This document shows, one piece after another, positions 1 through 13,158 of a DNA stretch of 64,000 bases. Position numbers and translations under genes: made by a program. The notes under the pieces were generated by a model, which worked only from the letters and a program-made list of their open reading frames with translations, was not told where the DNA came from and made no database searches. The DNA comes from Astropecten irregularis. Taxonomy: Eukaryota; Echinodermata; Asteroidea; Paxillosida; Astropectinidae. The stretch covers positions 10,032,256 through 10,096,255 of the forward strand of contig OZ020249.1 in assembly GCA_963971285.1 (NCBI GenBank). Direction: 5' to 3'. Numbering within the stretch: position 1 is the first letter of the stretch; every line of letters begins with the position of its first letter.

Positions 1-932
1 TTCAAAAATTCAGATCTATGATCTAGACTGAAAATAAAAAGACACACGTGTGTAATTTTGTTTTTCCTGAATTTTCCCCAGAAATGAGAAGGCATATTTA
101 AAAGATCGTGTTCAAAATATAGGATTAGACTGCGTGCTGCCATATTATAATACACATACAGTGTAGCACGTCATAACGTGATTTGTAAAACATTGCAGGT
201 TTCGCTAAGCAGGGCGACTTCCGGTTCAAAAATTCAGATATATGATCTACACTGAAAATAAAAAGACACGTGTAATTTTGCTTTTCCTGAATTTTCCCCA
301 GAAATGAGCAGGCAGTTTTCAAAGATCGGCTTCAAAATATAGGATTAGACTGCGTGCTGCCATATTATAATACACATACAGTGTAGCACGTCATAACATG
401 ATTTATAAAACATTGCAGATTTCGCTAAGCAGGGCGACTTCAGGTTCAAAAATTCAGATCTATGATCTAGACTGAAAATAAAAAGACACGTGTAATTTTG
501 TTTTTCCTGAAATTTCCCCAGAAATGAGCAGGGAGATTCCAAAGATCGTGTTCGAAATATAGGATTGGACAGCGCGCTGTCATATATGATACACATACAG
601 TGTAGAACGTCATAACATGATATATAAATCAGTGCAGAATTAGCTATGCAGGGCAACTTCAGGTTCAAAAATTCAGATATATGATCTACACTGAAAATAA
701 AAAGACACATGTAATTTTGTTTTTCCTCAATTTTCCCCAGAAATGAGCAGGCAGTTTTCAAAGATCGGCTTCAAAATATAGGATTAGACTGCGTGCTGCC
801 ATATTATAATACACATACAGTGTAGCACGTCATAACGTGATTTATAAAACATTGCAGATTTCGCTAAGCAGGGCGACTTCAGGTTCAAAAATTCAGATCT
901 ATGATCTAGACTGAAAATAAAAAGACACGTTT

Positions 933-3900
933 AATTTTGTTTTTCCTGAAATTTCCCCAGAAATGAGCAGGGAGATTCCAAAGATCGTGTTCGAAATATA
1001 GGATTGGACAGCTCGCTGTCATATATGATACACATACAGTGTAGAACGTCATAACATGATATATAAATCAGTGCAGATTTCGCTATGCAGGGCTACTTTA
1101 GGTTCAAAAATTCAGATCTATGATCTAGACTGAAAATAAAAAGACACACGTGTGTAATTTTGTTTTTCCTGAGTTTGCCCCAGAAATTAGCAAAGAGATT
1201 TCAAAGATCGTATTCAATATATAGAATTAGACTGCCTGCTGTCATATATAATACACATACAGTTTAGAACGTCATAACATGATATATAAATCATTACAGA
1301 TTTCGCTATGCAGGGCGATTTCAGTTTCAAAAATTCAGATCTATGATCTACACTGAAAATAAAAAGACACATGTAATTATGTTTTTCCTGAATTTTCCCC
1401 AGAAATGAGCAGGCAGTTTTCAAAGATCGGCTTCAAAATATAGGATAAGACTGCGTGCTGCCATATTATAATACACATACAGTGTAGCACGTCATAACGT
1501 GATTTATAAAACATTGCAGATTTCGCTAAGCAGGGCGACTTCAGGTTCAAAAATTCAGATATATGATCTACACTGAAAATAAAAAGACACGTGTAATTTT
1601 GTTTTTCCTGAATTTTCCCCATAAATGAGCAGGGAGATTCCAAAGATCGTGTTCGAAATATAGGATTGGACAGCGCGCTGTCATATATGATACACATACA
1701 GTGTAGAACGTAATAACATGATATATAAATCATTGCAGATTTCGCTATGCAGGGCGACTTCGGGTTCAAAAATTCAGATCTATGATCTAGACTGAAAATA
1801 AAAAGACACGTGTAATTTTGTTTTTCCTGAATTTTCCCCAGAAATGAGCAGGGAGATTCCAAAGATCGTGTTCGAAATATAGGATTGGACAGCGCGGTGT
1901 CATATATGATACACATACAGTGTAGAACGTCATAACATGATATATAAATCATTGCAGATTTCGCTATGCAGGGCTACTTCAGGTTCAAAAATTCAGATCT
2001 ATGATCTAGACTGAAAATAAAAAGACACACGTGTGTAATTTTGTTTTTCCTGTGTTTGCCCCAGAAATTAGCAAACAGATTTCAAAGATCGTATTCAATA
2101 TATAGAATTAGACTGCCTGCTGCCATATATAATACACATACAGTGTAGAACGTCATAACATGATATATAAATCATTACAGATTTCGCTATGCAGGCCGAC
2201 TTCAGTTTCAAAAATTCAGATCTATGATCTAGACTGAAAATAAAAAGACACACGTGTGTAATTTAGTTTTTCCTGAATTTTCCCCAGAAATGAGAAGGCA
2301 GATTTCAAAGATCGTGTTCAAAATATAGGATTAGACTGCGTGCTGCCATATTATAATACACATACAGTGTAGCACGTCATAACGTGATTTGTAAAACATT
2401 GCAGGTTTCGCTAAGCAGGGCGACTTCCGGTTCAAAAATTCAGATATATGATCTACACTGAAAATAAAAAGACACGTGTAATTTTGTTTTTCCTGAATTT
2501 TCCCCAGAAATGAGCAGGCAGTTTTCAAAGATCGGCTTCAAAATATAGGATTAGACTGCGTGCTGCCATATTAAAATACACATACAGTGTAGCACGTCAT
2601 AACGTGATTTATAAAACATTGCATATTTCGCTAAGCAGGGCGACTTCAGGTTCAAAAATTCAGATCTATGATCTAGACTGAAAATAAAAAGACACGTGTA
2701 ATTTTGTTTTTCCTGAAATTTCCCCAGAAATGAGCAGGGAGATTCCAAAGATCGTGTTCGAAATATAGGATTGGACAGCGCGCTGTCATATATGATACAC
2801 ATACAGTGTAGAACGTCATAACATGATCTATAAATCATTGCAGATTTCGCTATGCAGGGCTACTTCAGGTTCAAAAATTCAGATCTATGATCTAGACTAA
2901 AAATAAAAAGACACACGTGTGTAATTTTGTTTTTCCTGAGTTTGCCCCAGAAATTAGCAAAGAGATTTCAAAGATCGTATTCAATATATAGAATTAGACT
3001 GCCTGCTGTCATATATAATACTCATACAGTTTAGAACGTCATAACATGATATATAAATCATTACAGATTTCGCTATGCAGGGCGATTTCAGTTTCAAAAA
3101 TTCAGATATATGATCTACACTGAAAATAAAAAGACACATGTAATTTTGTTTTTCCTGAATTTTCCCCAGAAATGAGCAGGCAGTTTTCAAAGATCGGCTT
3201 CAAAATATAGGATAAGACTGCGTGCTGCCATATTATAATACACATACAGTGTAGCACGTCATAACGTGATTTATAAAACATTGCAGATTTCGTTAAGCAG
3301 GGCGACTTCAGGTTCAAAAATTCAGATATATGATCTACACTGAAAATAAAAAGACACGTGTAATTTTGTTTTTCCTGAATTTTCCCCATAAATGAGCAGG
3401 GAGATTCCAAAGATCGTGTTCGAAATATAGGATTGGACAGCGCGCTGTCATATATGATACACATACAGTGTAGAACGTCATAACATGATATATAAATCAT
3501 TGCAGATTTCGCTATGCAGTGCGATTTCGGGTTCAAAAATTCAGATCTATGATCTAGACTGAAAATAAAAAGACACGTGAAATTTTGTTTTTCCTGAATT
3601 TTCCCCAGAAATGAGCAGGGAGATTCCAAAGATCGTGTTCGAAATATAGGATTGGACAGCGCGGTGTCATATATGATACACATACAGTGTAGAACGTCAT
3701 AACATGATATATAAATCATTGCAGATTTCGCTATGCAGGGCTACTTCAGATTCAAAAATTCAGATCTATGATCTAGACTGAAAATAAAAAGACACACGTG
3801 TGTAATTTTGTTTTTCCTGAATTTTCCCCAGAAATGAGAAGGCAGATTTCAAAGATCGGCTTCAAAATATAGGATTAGACTGCGTGCTGCCATATTATAA

Positions 3901-4040
3901 TACACATACAGTGTAGCACGTCATAACGTGATTTATAAAACATTGCAGATTTCGCTAAGCAGGGCGACTTCAGGTTCAAAAATTCAGATCTATGATCTAG
4001 ACTGAAAATAAAAAGACACGTGTAATTTTGTTTTTCCTGA
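933..4040 (+). repeat. Segmental duplication, copy 1 (shift about 4.4 kb)
   Basis: This stretch matches about 5341-8225. The offset is 4408 bp at the left (for example 1377 corresponds to 5785) and about 4185-4188 bp at the right (2573 to 6761, 3102 to 7287). The two offsets differ by one monomer, so the second copy lacks one. Shared private variants include gacagctcgctgtc, gacagcgcggtgtc, 'ataaatgagcagg' and 'attaaaatacac'. Left and right limits are approximate, set where the two copies stop sharing variants. Confidence 0.8.
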
Positions 4041-4178
4041 AATTTCCCCAGAAATGAGCAGGGAGATTCCAAAGATCGTGTTCGAAATATAGGATTGGAC
4101 AGCGCGGTGTCATATATGATACACATACAGTGTAGAACGTCATAACATGATATATAAATCATTGCAGATTTCGCTATG
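3740..4178 (+). repeat. 439-bp alpha+beta dimer, first copy
   Basis: A 439 bp unit (one 220 bp alpha plus one 219 bp beta) is followed directly by a second copy beginning at 4179. Both carry 'ggctacttcagattc' where most monomers read 'ggttc'. The dimer shows the alpha/beta alternation in its simplest form. Confidence 0.75.
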
Positions 4179-4540
4179 CAGGGCTACTTCAGATTCAAAA
4201 ATTCAGATCTATGATCTAGACTGAAAATAAAAAGACACACGTGTGTAATTTTGTTTTTCCTGAATTTTCCCCAGAAATGAGAAGGCAGATTTCAAAGATC
4301 GGCTTCAAAATATAGGATTAGACTGCGTGCTGCCATATTATAATACACATACAGTGTAGCACGTCATAACGTGATTTATAAAACATTGCAGATTTCGCTA
4401 AGCAGGGCGACTTCAGGTTCAAAAATTCAGATCTATGATCTAGACTGAAAATAAAAAGACACGTGTAATTTTGTTTTTCCTGAAATTTCCCCAGAAATGA
4501 GCAGGGAGATTCCAAAGATCGTGTTCGAAATATAGGATTG
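4179..4540 (+). repeat. 439-bp alpha+beta dimer, second (partial) copy
   Basis: This copies 3740-4101 at an offset of 439 bp. Identity is lost near 4545, where gacagcgcgctgtc replaces gacagcgcggtgtc. Confidence 0.7.
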
Positions 4541-4757
4541 GACAGCGCGCTGTCATATATGATACACATACAGTGTAGAACGTCATAACAAGATATATAA
4601 ATCAGTGCAGATTTCGCTATGCAGGGCTACTTTAGGTTCAAAAATTCAGATCTATGATCTAGACTGAAAATAAAAAGACACACGTGTGTAATTTTGTTTT
4701 TCCTGAGTTTGCCAAAGAAATGAGCAGCCAGATGTCAAAAATCGTGCTCAAAATATA

Positions 4758-5045
4758 GGATTTGAAAAATCCTCATGCGCTTTAACAATGCATGGCCCAT
4801 GCACAAACCAATGCACGAAGGTGTGAACTAGACCGAATCTTACTGACTATGACAAACATAATCCAAGACCATTTCATGTCAAAACTCATTTTTGTCCACG
4901 CAGGCTCTACGGGCTTGCCTTAAGCGTGGCATGAGCCAGTCGTCTGGCATAGTCAGTGACATATGGTCAGGTTCCCAGCCTTCGTAATATGGTTTGTATA
5001 TGGGCTCATTGCTAAACCGCGTTAGGATTTTTTTAAGGGGGAGGA
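4758..5045 (+). repeat. Delta block 1 (288 bp, non-monomer sequence)
   Basis: Delta blocks replace the first 78 bp of a monomer with about 290 bp of unrelated, less AT-rich sequence, then rejoin the monomer at tttcgct(a/t)cgcaggg. The block opens with the inverted repeat GGATTT-gaa-AAATCC, then has TGCATGG-c-CCATGCA, an inverted pair actgactatg/catagtcagt, a TTTTTTT run and a GGGGGAGG tract. AGGATTT stands at both ends. This copy has two private changes: 'aaccaatgc' and loss of TA in 'gccttaagcg'. The TA loss removes a stop in a short minus-strand frame (see findings). The next delta starts 3519 bp on. Confidence 0.9.
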
Positions 5046-8000
5046 TTTCGCTACGCAGGGCGACTTCAGTTTCAAAAACTCAGATCTATGATCTACACTG
5101 AAAATAAAAAGACACGTGTAATTTTGTTTTTCCTGAGTTTGCCCCAGAAATGAGAGGGCAGATTCCAAAGATCGTGTTCGAAAGATAGGATTGGACAGCG
5201 CGCTGTCATATATGATACACATACAGTGTGTAGAACGTCATAACAAGATATATAAATCATTGCAGAATTAGCTATGCAGGGCAACTTCAGGTTCAAAAAT
5301 TCAGATATATGATCTACACTGAAAATAAAAAGACACGTGTAATTTTGTTTTTCCTGAAATTTCCCCAGAAATGAGCAGGGAGATTCCAAAGATCGTGTTC
5401 GAAATATAGGATTGGACAGCTCGCTGTCATATATGATACACATACAGTGTAGAACGTCATAACATGATATATAAATCAGTGCAGATTTCGCTATGCAGGG
5501 CTACTTTAGGTTCAAAAATTCAGATCTATGATCTAGACTGAAAATAAAAAGACACACGTGTGTAATTTTGTTTTTCCTGAGTTTGCCCCAGAAATTAGCA
5601 AAGAGATTTCAAAGATCGTATTCAATATATAGAATTAGACTGCCTGCTGTCATATATAATACACATACAGTTTAGAACGTCATAACATGATATATAAATC
5701 ATTACAGATTTCGCTATGCAGGGCGATTTCAGTTTCAAAAATTCAGATCTATGATCTACACTGAAAATAAAAAGACACATGTAATTATGTTTTTCCTGAA
5801 TTTTCCCCAGAAATGAGCAGGCAGTTTTCAAAGATCGGCTTCAAAATATAGGATAAGACTGCGTGCTGCCATATTATAATACACATACAGTGTAGCACGT
5901 CATAACGTGATTTATAAAACATTGCAGATTTCGCTAAGCAGGGCGACTTCAGGTTCAAAAATTCAGATATATGATCTACACTGAAAATAAAAAGACACGT
6001 GTAATTTTGTTTTTCCTGAATTTTCCCCATAAATGAGCAGGGAGATTCCAAAGATCGTGTTCGAAATATAGGATTGGACAGCGCGCTGTCATATATGATA
6101 CACATACAGTTTAGAACGTCATAACATGATATATAAATCATTGCAGATTTCGCTATGCAGGGCGACTTCGGGTTCAAAAATTCAGATCTATGATCTAGAC
6201 TGAAAATAAAAAGACACGTGTAATTTTGTTTTTCCTGAATTTTCCCCAGAAATGAGCAGGGAGATTCCAAAGATCGTGTTCGAAATATAGGATTGGACAG
6301 CGCGGTGTCATATATGATACACATACAGTGTAGAACGTCATAACATGATATATAAATCATTGCAGATTTCGCTATGCAGGGCTACTTCAGGTTCAAAAAT
6401 TCAGATCTATGATCTAGACTGAAAATAAAAAGACACACGTGTGTAATTTTGTTTTTCCTGTGTTTGCCCCAGAAATTAGCAAACAGATTTCAAAGATCGT
6501 ATTCAATATATAGAATTAGACTGCCTGCTGCCATATATAATACACATACAGTGTAGAACGTCATAACATGATATATAAATCATTACAGATTTCGCTATGC
6601 AGGCCGACTTCAGTTTCAAAAATTCAGATCTATGATCTAGACTGAAAATAAAAAGACACACGTGTGTAATTTTGTTTTTCCTGAATTTTCCCCAGAAATG
6701 AGCAGGCAGTTTTCAAAGATCGGCTTCAAAATATAGGATTAGACTGCGTGCTGCCATATTAAAATACACATACAGTGTAGCACGTCATAACGTGATTTAT
6801 AAAACATTGCATATTTCGCTAAGCAGGGCGACTTCAGGTTCAAAAATTCAGATCTATGATCTAGACTGAAAATAAAAAGACACGTGTAAATTTTGTTTTT
6901 CCTGAAATTTCCCCAGAAATGAGCAGGGAGATTCCAAAGATCGTGTTCGAAATATAGGATTGGACAGCGCGCTGTCATATATGATACACATACAGTGTAG
7001 AACGTCATAACATGATATATAAATCATTACAGATTTCGCTATGCAGGGCGATTTCAGTTTCAAAAATTCAGATATATGATCTACACTGAAAATAAAAAGA
7101 CACATGTAATTTTGTTTTTCCTGAATTTTCCCCAGAAATTAGCAAACAGATTTCAAAGATCGTATTCAATATATAGAATTAGACTGCCTGCTGTCATATA
7201 TAATACACATACAGTTTAGAACGTCATAACATGATATATAAATCATTACAGATTTCGCTATGCAGGGCGATTTCAGTTTCAAAAATTCAGATATATGATC
7301 TACACTGAAAATAAAAAGACACATGTAATTTTGTTTTTCCTGAATTTTCCCCAGAAATGAGCAGGCAGTTTTCAAAGATCGGCTTCAAAATATAGGATAA
7401 GACTGCGTGCTGCCATATTATAATACACATACAGTGTAGCACGTCATAACGTGATTTATAAAACATTGCAGATTTCGCTAAGCAGGGCGACTTCAGGTTC
7501 AAAAATTCAGATATATGATCTACACTGAAAATAAAAAGACACGTGTAATTTTGTTTTTCCTGAATTTTCCCCATAAATAAGCAGGGAGATTCCAAAGATC
7601 GTGTTCGTAATATAGGATTGGACAGCGCGCTGTCATATATGATACACATACAGTGTAGAACGTCATAACATGATATATAAATCATTGCAGATTTCGCTAT
7701 GCAGTGCGATTTCGGGTTCAAAAATTCAGATCTATGATCTAGACTGAAAATAAAAAGACACGTGAAATTTTGTTTTTCCTGAATTTTCCCCAGAAATGAG
7801 CAGGGAGATTCCAAAGATCGTGTTCGAAATATAGGATTGGACAGCGCGGTGTCATATATGATACACATACAGTGTAGAACGTCATAACATGATATATAAA
7901 TCATTGCAGATTTCGCTATGCAGGGCTACTTCAGGTTCAAAAATTCAGATCTATGATCTAGACTGAAAATAAAAAGACACACGTGTGTAATTTTGTTTTT

Positions 8001-8276
8001 CCTGAATTTTCCCCAGAAATGAGAAGGCAGATTTCAAAGATCGGCTTCAAAATATAGGATTAGACTGCGTGCTGCCATATTATAATACACATACAGTGTA
8101 GCACGTCATAACGTGATTTATAAAACATTGCAGATTTCGCTAAGCAGGGCGACTTCAGGTTCAAAAATTCAGATCTATGATCTAGACTGAAAATAAAAAG
8201 ACACGTGTAATTTTGTTTTTCCTGAGTTTGCCAAAGAAATGAGCAGCCAGATGTCAAAGATCGTGCTCAAAATAAA
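5046..8276 (+). repeat. Delta-free monomer block
   Basis: The 3.2 kb between delta 1 and delta 2 is ordinary alpha, beta and gamma monomers. Most of it is the one-monomer-shorter duplicate of 933-4040. The first monomer after delta 1 carries the 2 bp insertion 'cagtgtgtagaac', a marker that recurs after deltas as far as 19.9 kb. No gene is seen. Confidence 0.8.
5341..8225 (+). repeat. Segmental duplication, copy 2 (one monomer shorter)
   Basis: This is the partner of about 933-4040. The missing monomer corresponds to about 2307-2520 of copy 1; the join lies near 6700. Beyond 8225 the sequence switches to a gamma-type tail leading into the delta at 8277, where copy 1 continues as beta. Confidence 0.8.
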
Positions 8277-8565
8277 GGATTTGAAAAATCCTCATGCGCT
8301 TTAACAATGCATGGCCCATGCACAAACCCATGCACGAAGGTGTGAACTAGACCGAATCTTACTGACTATGACAAACATAATCCAAGACCATTTCATGTCG
8401 AAACTCATTTTTGTCCACGCAGGCTCTACGGGCTTGCCTATAGACGTGGCATGAGCCAGTCGTCTGGCATAGTCAGTGACATATGGTCAGGTTCCCAGCC
8501 TTCGTAATATGGTTTGTATATGGCCTCATTGCTAAACCGCGTTAGGATTTTTTTAAGGGGGAGGA
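8277..8565 (+). repeat. Delta block 2
   Basis: Private variants are 'tatagacgtggc' (others tataagcg) and 'tggcctcatt' (others gggctc). Both recur only in delta 5, its 3720 bp duplicate. It is preceded by a gamma tail ending 'aataaagg'. The next delta starts 873 bp on, with only a beta-plus and a gamma monomer between. Confidence 0.9.
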
Positions 8566-9149
8566 TTTCGCTACGCAGGGCGACTTCAGTTTCAAAAACT
8601 CAGATCTATGATCTACACTGAAAATAAAAAGACACGTGTAATTTTGTTTTTCCTGAGTTTGCCCCAGAAATGAGCAGGCAGATTCCAAAGATCGTGTTCG
8701 AAATATAGGATTGGACAGCGCGCTGTCATATACGATACACATACAGTGTAGAATGTCATAACATGATATATACATCATTGCAGATTTCGCTATGCAGGGC
8801 GACTTCAGGTTCAAAAATTCAGATCTATGATCTAGACTGAAAATAAAAAGACACACGTGTGTAATTTTGTTTTTCCTGAGTTTGCCCCAGAAATTAGCAA
8901 ACAGATTTCAAAGATCGTATTCAATATATAGAATTAGACTGCCTGCTGCCATATATAATACACATACAGTGTAGAACGTCATAACATGATTTAAAAATCA
9001 TTACAGATTTCGCTATGCAGGGCGACTTCAGTTTCAAAAATTCAGATCAATGATCTAGACTGAAAATAAAAAGACACGTGTAATTTTGTTTTTCCTGAGT
9101 TTGCCAAAGAAATGAGCAGCCAGATGTCAAAGATCGTGCTCAAAATAAA

Positions 9150-9438
9150 GGATTTGAAAAATCCTCATGCGCTTTAACAATGCATGGCCCATGCACAAAC
9201 CCATGCACGAAGGTGTGAACTAGACCGAATCTTACTGACTATGACAAACATAATCCAAGACCATTTCATGTCGAAACTCATTTTTGTCCACGCAGGCTCT
9301 ACGGGCTTGCCTATAAGCGTGGCATGAGCCAGTCGTCTGGCATAGTCAGTGACATATGGTCAGGTTCCCAGCCTTCGTAATATAGTTTGTATATGGGCTC
9401 ATTGCTAAACCGCGTTAGGATTTTTTTAAGGGGGAGGA
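9150..9438 (+). repeat. Delta block 3
   Basis: It carries 'taatatagtttg' (others taatatgg), shared only with deltas 4, 6 and 7. It starts a 1973 bp eight-monomer higher-order unit. Confidence 0.9.
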
Positions 9439-11122
9439 TTTCGCTACGCAGGGCGACTTCAGTTTCAAAAACTCAGATCTATGATCTACACTGAAAATAA
9501 AAAGACACGTGTAATTTTGTTTTTCCTGAGTTTGCCCCAGAAATGAGCAGGCAGATTCCAAAGATCGTGTTCGAAATATAGGATTGGACAGCGCGCTGTC
9601 ATATATGATACACATACAGTGTGTAGAACGTCATAACATGATATATAAATCATTACAGATTTCGCTATGCAGGGCAACTTCAGGTTCAAAAATTCAGATA
9701 TATGATCTACACTGAAAATAAAAAGACATGTGTAATTTTGTTTTTCCTGAATTTTCCCCAGAAATGAGCAGGCAGTTTTCAAAGATCGGGTTCAAAATAT
9801 AGGATTAGACTGCGTGCTGCCATATTATAATACACATACAGTGTAGCACGTCATAACGTGATTTATAAAACATCGCAGATTTCGCTAAGCAGAGCGACTT
9901 CAGGTTAAAAAATTAAGATATATGATCTACACTGAAAATAAAAAGACACGTGTAATTTTGTTTTTCCTGAATTTTCCCCAGAAATGAGCAGGCAGTTTTC
10001 AAAGATCGGCTTCAAAATATAGGATTAGGCTGCGTGCTGCCATATTATAATACACATACAGTGTAGCACGTCATAACGTGATTTATAAAACATTGCAGAT
10101 TTCGCTACGCAGGGCGACTTCAGGTTCAAAAATTCAGATATATGATCTACACTGAAAATTAAAAGACACGTGTAATTTTGTTTTTCCTGAATTTTCCCCA
10201 GAAATGAGCAGGCAGTTTTCAAAGATCGTGTTCAAAATATAGGATTAGACTGCGTGCTGCCATATTATAATACACATACAGTGTAGCACGTCATAACGTG
10301 ATTTATAAAACATTGCAGATTTCGCTAAGCAGGGCGACTTCAGGTTCAAAAATTCAGATATATGATCTACACTGAAAATAAAAAGACACGTGTAATTTTG
10401 TTTTTCCTGAATTTTCCCCAGAAATGAGCAGGGAGATTCCAAAGATCGTGTTCGAAATATAGAATTGGACAGCGCGCTGCCATATATGAAACACATACAG
10501 CGTAGAACGTCATAACATGATATATAAATCTTTGCAGATTTCGCTATGCAGGGCGACTTCGGGTTCAAAAATTCAGATCTATGATCTAGACTGAAAATAA
10601 AAAGACACGTGTAATTTTGTTTTTCCTGAATTTTCCCCAGAAATGAGCAGGGAGATTCCAAAGATCGTGTTCGAAATAAAGGATTGGACAGCGCGCTGTC
10701 ATATATGATACACATACAGTGTAGAACGTCATAACATGATATATACATCATTGCAGATTTCGCTATGCAGGGCGACTTCAGGTTCAAAAATTCAGATCTA
10801 TGATCTAGACTGAAAATAAAAAGACACACGTGTGTAATTTTGTTTTTCCCGAGTTTGCCCCAGAAATTAGCAAACAGATTTCAAAGATCGTATTCAATAT
10901 ATAGAATTAGACTGCCTGCTGCCATATATAATACACATACAGTGTAGAACGTCATAACATGATTTAAAAATCATTACAGATTTCGCTATGCAGGGCGACT
11001 TCAGTTTCAAAAATTCAGATCAATGATCTAGACTGAAAATAAAAAGACACGTGTAATTTTGTTTTTCCTGAGTTTGCCAAAGAAATGAGCAGCCAGATGT
11101 CAAAGATCGTGCTCAAAATAAA

Positions 11123-11411
11123 GGATTTGAAAAATCCTCATGCGCTTTAACAATGCATGGCCCATGCACAAACCCATGCACGAAGGTGTGAACTAGACCG
11201 AATCTTACTGACTATGACAAACATAATCCAAGACCATTTCATGTCGAAACTCATTTTTGTCCACGCAGGCTCTACGGGCTTGCCTATAAGCGTGGCATGA
11301 GCCAGTCGTCTGGCATAGTCAGTGACATATGGTCAGGTTCCCAGCCTTCGTAATATAGTTTGTATATGGGCTCATTGCTAAACCGCGTTAGGATTTTTTT
11401 AAGGGGGAGGA
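11123..11411 (+). repeat. Delta block 4
   Basis: Same 'taatatagtttg' variant as delta 3. The next delta is 874 bp on. Confidence 0.9.
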
Positions 11412-11996
11412 TTTCGCTACGCAGGGCGACTTCAGTTTCAAAAACTCAGATCTATGATCTACACTGAAAATAAAAAGACACGTGTAATTTTGTTTTTCCT
11501 GAGTTTGCCCCAGAAATGAGCAGGCAGATTCCAAAGATCGTGTTCGAAATATAGGATTGGACAGCGCGCTGTCATATATGATACACATACAGTGTAGAAC
11601 GTCATAACATGATATATAAATCATTGCAGATTTCGCTATGCAGGGCTACTTCAGGTTCAAAAATTCAGATCTATGATCTAGACTGAAAATAAAAAGACAC
11701 ACGTGTGTAATTTTGTTTTTCCTGAATTTTCCCCAGAAATGAGAAGGCAGATTTCAAAGATCGGCTTCAAAATATAGGATTAGACTGCGTGCTGCCATAT
11801 TATAATACACATACAGTGTAGCACGTCATAACGTGATTTATAAAACATTGCAGATTTCGCTAAGCAGGGCGACTTCAGGTTCAAAAATTCAGATCTATGA
11901 TCTAGACTGAAAATAAAAAGACACGTGTAATTTTGTTTTTCCTGAGTTTGCCAAAGAAATGAGCAGCCAGATGTCAAAGATCGTGCTCAAAATAAA

Positions 11997-12285
11997 GGAT
12001 TTGAAAAATCCTCATGCGCTTTAACAATGCATGGCCCATGCACAAACCCATGCACGAAGGTGTGAACTAGACCGAATCTTACTGACTATGACAAACATAA
12101 TCCAAGACCATTTCATGTCGAAACTCATTTTTGTCCACGCAGGCTCTACGGGCTTGCCTATAGACGTGGCATGAGCCAGTCGTCTGGCATAGTCAGTGAC
12201 ATATGGTCAGGTTCCCAGCCTTCGTAATATGGTTTGTATATGGCCTCATTGCTAAACCGCGTTAGGATTTTTTTAAGGGGGAGGA
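11997..12285 (+). repeat. Delta block 5
   Basis: Duplicate of delta 2, with the same tagacg and tggcctc variants, at an offset of 3720 bp. Confidence 0.9.
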
Positions 12286-12869
12286 TTTCGCTACGCAGGG
12301 CGACTTCAGTTTCAAAAACTCAGATCTATGATCTACACTGAAAATAAAAAGACACGTGTAATTTTGTTTTTCCTGAGTTTGCCCCAGAAATGAGCAGGCA
12401 GATTCCAAAGATCGTGTTCGAAATATAGGATTGGACAGCGCGCTGTCATATATGATACACATACAGTGTAGAATGTCATAACATGATATATACATCATTG
12501 CAGATTTCGCTATGCAGGGCGACTTCAGGTTCAAAAATTCAGATCTATGATCTAGACTGAAAATAAAAAGACACACGTGTGTAATTTTGTTTTTCCTGAG
12601 TTTGCCCCAGAAATTAGCAAACAGATTTCAAAGATCGTATTCAATATATAGAATTAGACTGCCTGCTGCCATATATAATACACATACAGTGTAGAACGTC
12701 ATAACATGATTTAAAAATCATTACAGATTTCGCTATGCAGGGCGACTTCAGTTTCAAAAATTCAGATCAATGATCTAGACTGAAAATAAAAAGACACGTG
12801 TAATTTTGTTTTTCCTGAGTTTGCCAAAGAAATGAGCAGCCAGATGTCAAAGATCGTGCTCAAAATAAA

Positions 12870-13158
12870 GGATTTGAAAAATCCTCATGCGCTTTAACAA
12901 TGCATGGCCCATGCACAAACCCATGCACGAAGGTGTGAACTAGACCGAATCTTACTGACTATGACAAACATAATCCAAGACCATTTCATGTCGAAACTCA
13001 TTTTTGTCCACGCAGGCTCTACGGGCTTGCCTATAAGCGTGGCATGAGCCAGTCGTCTGGCATAGTCAGTGACATATGGTCAGGTTCCCAGCCTTCGTAA
13101 TATAGTTTGTATATGGGCTCATTGCTAAACCGCGTTAGGATTTTTTTAAGGGGGAGGA
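12870..13158 (+). repeat. Delta block 6
   Basis: Duplicate of delta 3 at 3720 bp. It begins the best-defined eight-monomer unit (12870-14842). Confidence 0.9.

Larger units (their letters stand above)
1..4757 (+). repeat. Delta-free block of alternating alpha and beta monomers
   Basis: This 4.7 kb has no delta block. It is made of alpha monomers (agactgcgtgctgcc) alternating with beta monomers (ggacagcgcgctgtc or its damaged forms gacagctcgctgtc and gacagcgcggtgtc), plus gamma-like copies that start gaattagactgcctgctg near 1225, 2105 and 2995. Beta-plus copies with ACACACGTGTGT are frequent. The longest stop-free minus-strand stretches (1377-1952 and 3102-3719) arise because runs of 219 bp monomers (73 codons) stay in frame. 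I see no gene here. Confidence 0.85.
7850..11569 (+). repeat. 3720-bp tandem duplication, copy 1
   Basis: Line-by-line reading shows this matches 11570-15289 at an offset of exactly 3720 bp. It includes three deltas (8277, 9150, 11123) whose private variants reappear at 11997, 12870 and 14843. The only difference I noticed inside is one base (tatacgatac near 8733 against tatatgatac near 12453). Sequence left of about 7850 differs at several sites. Confidence 0.85.
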
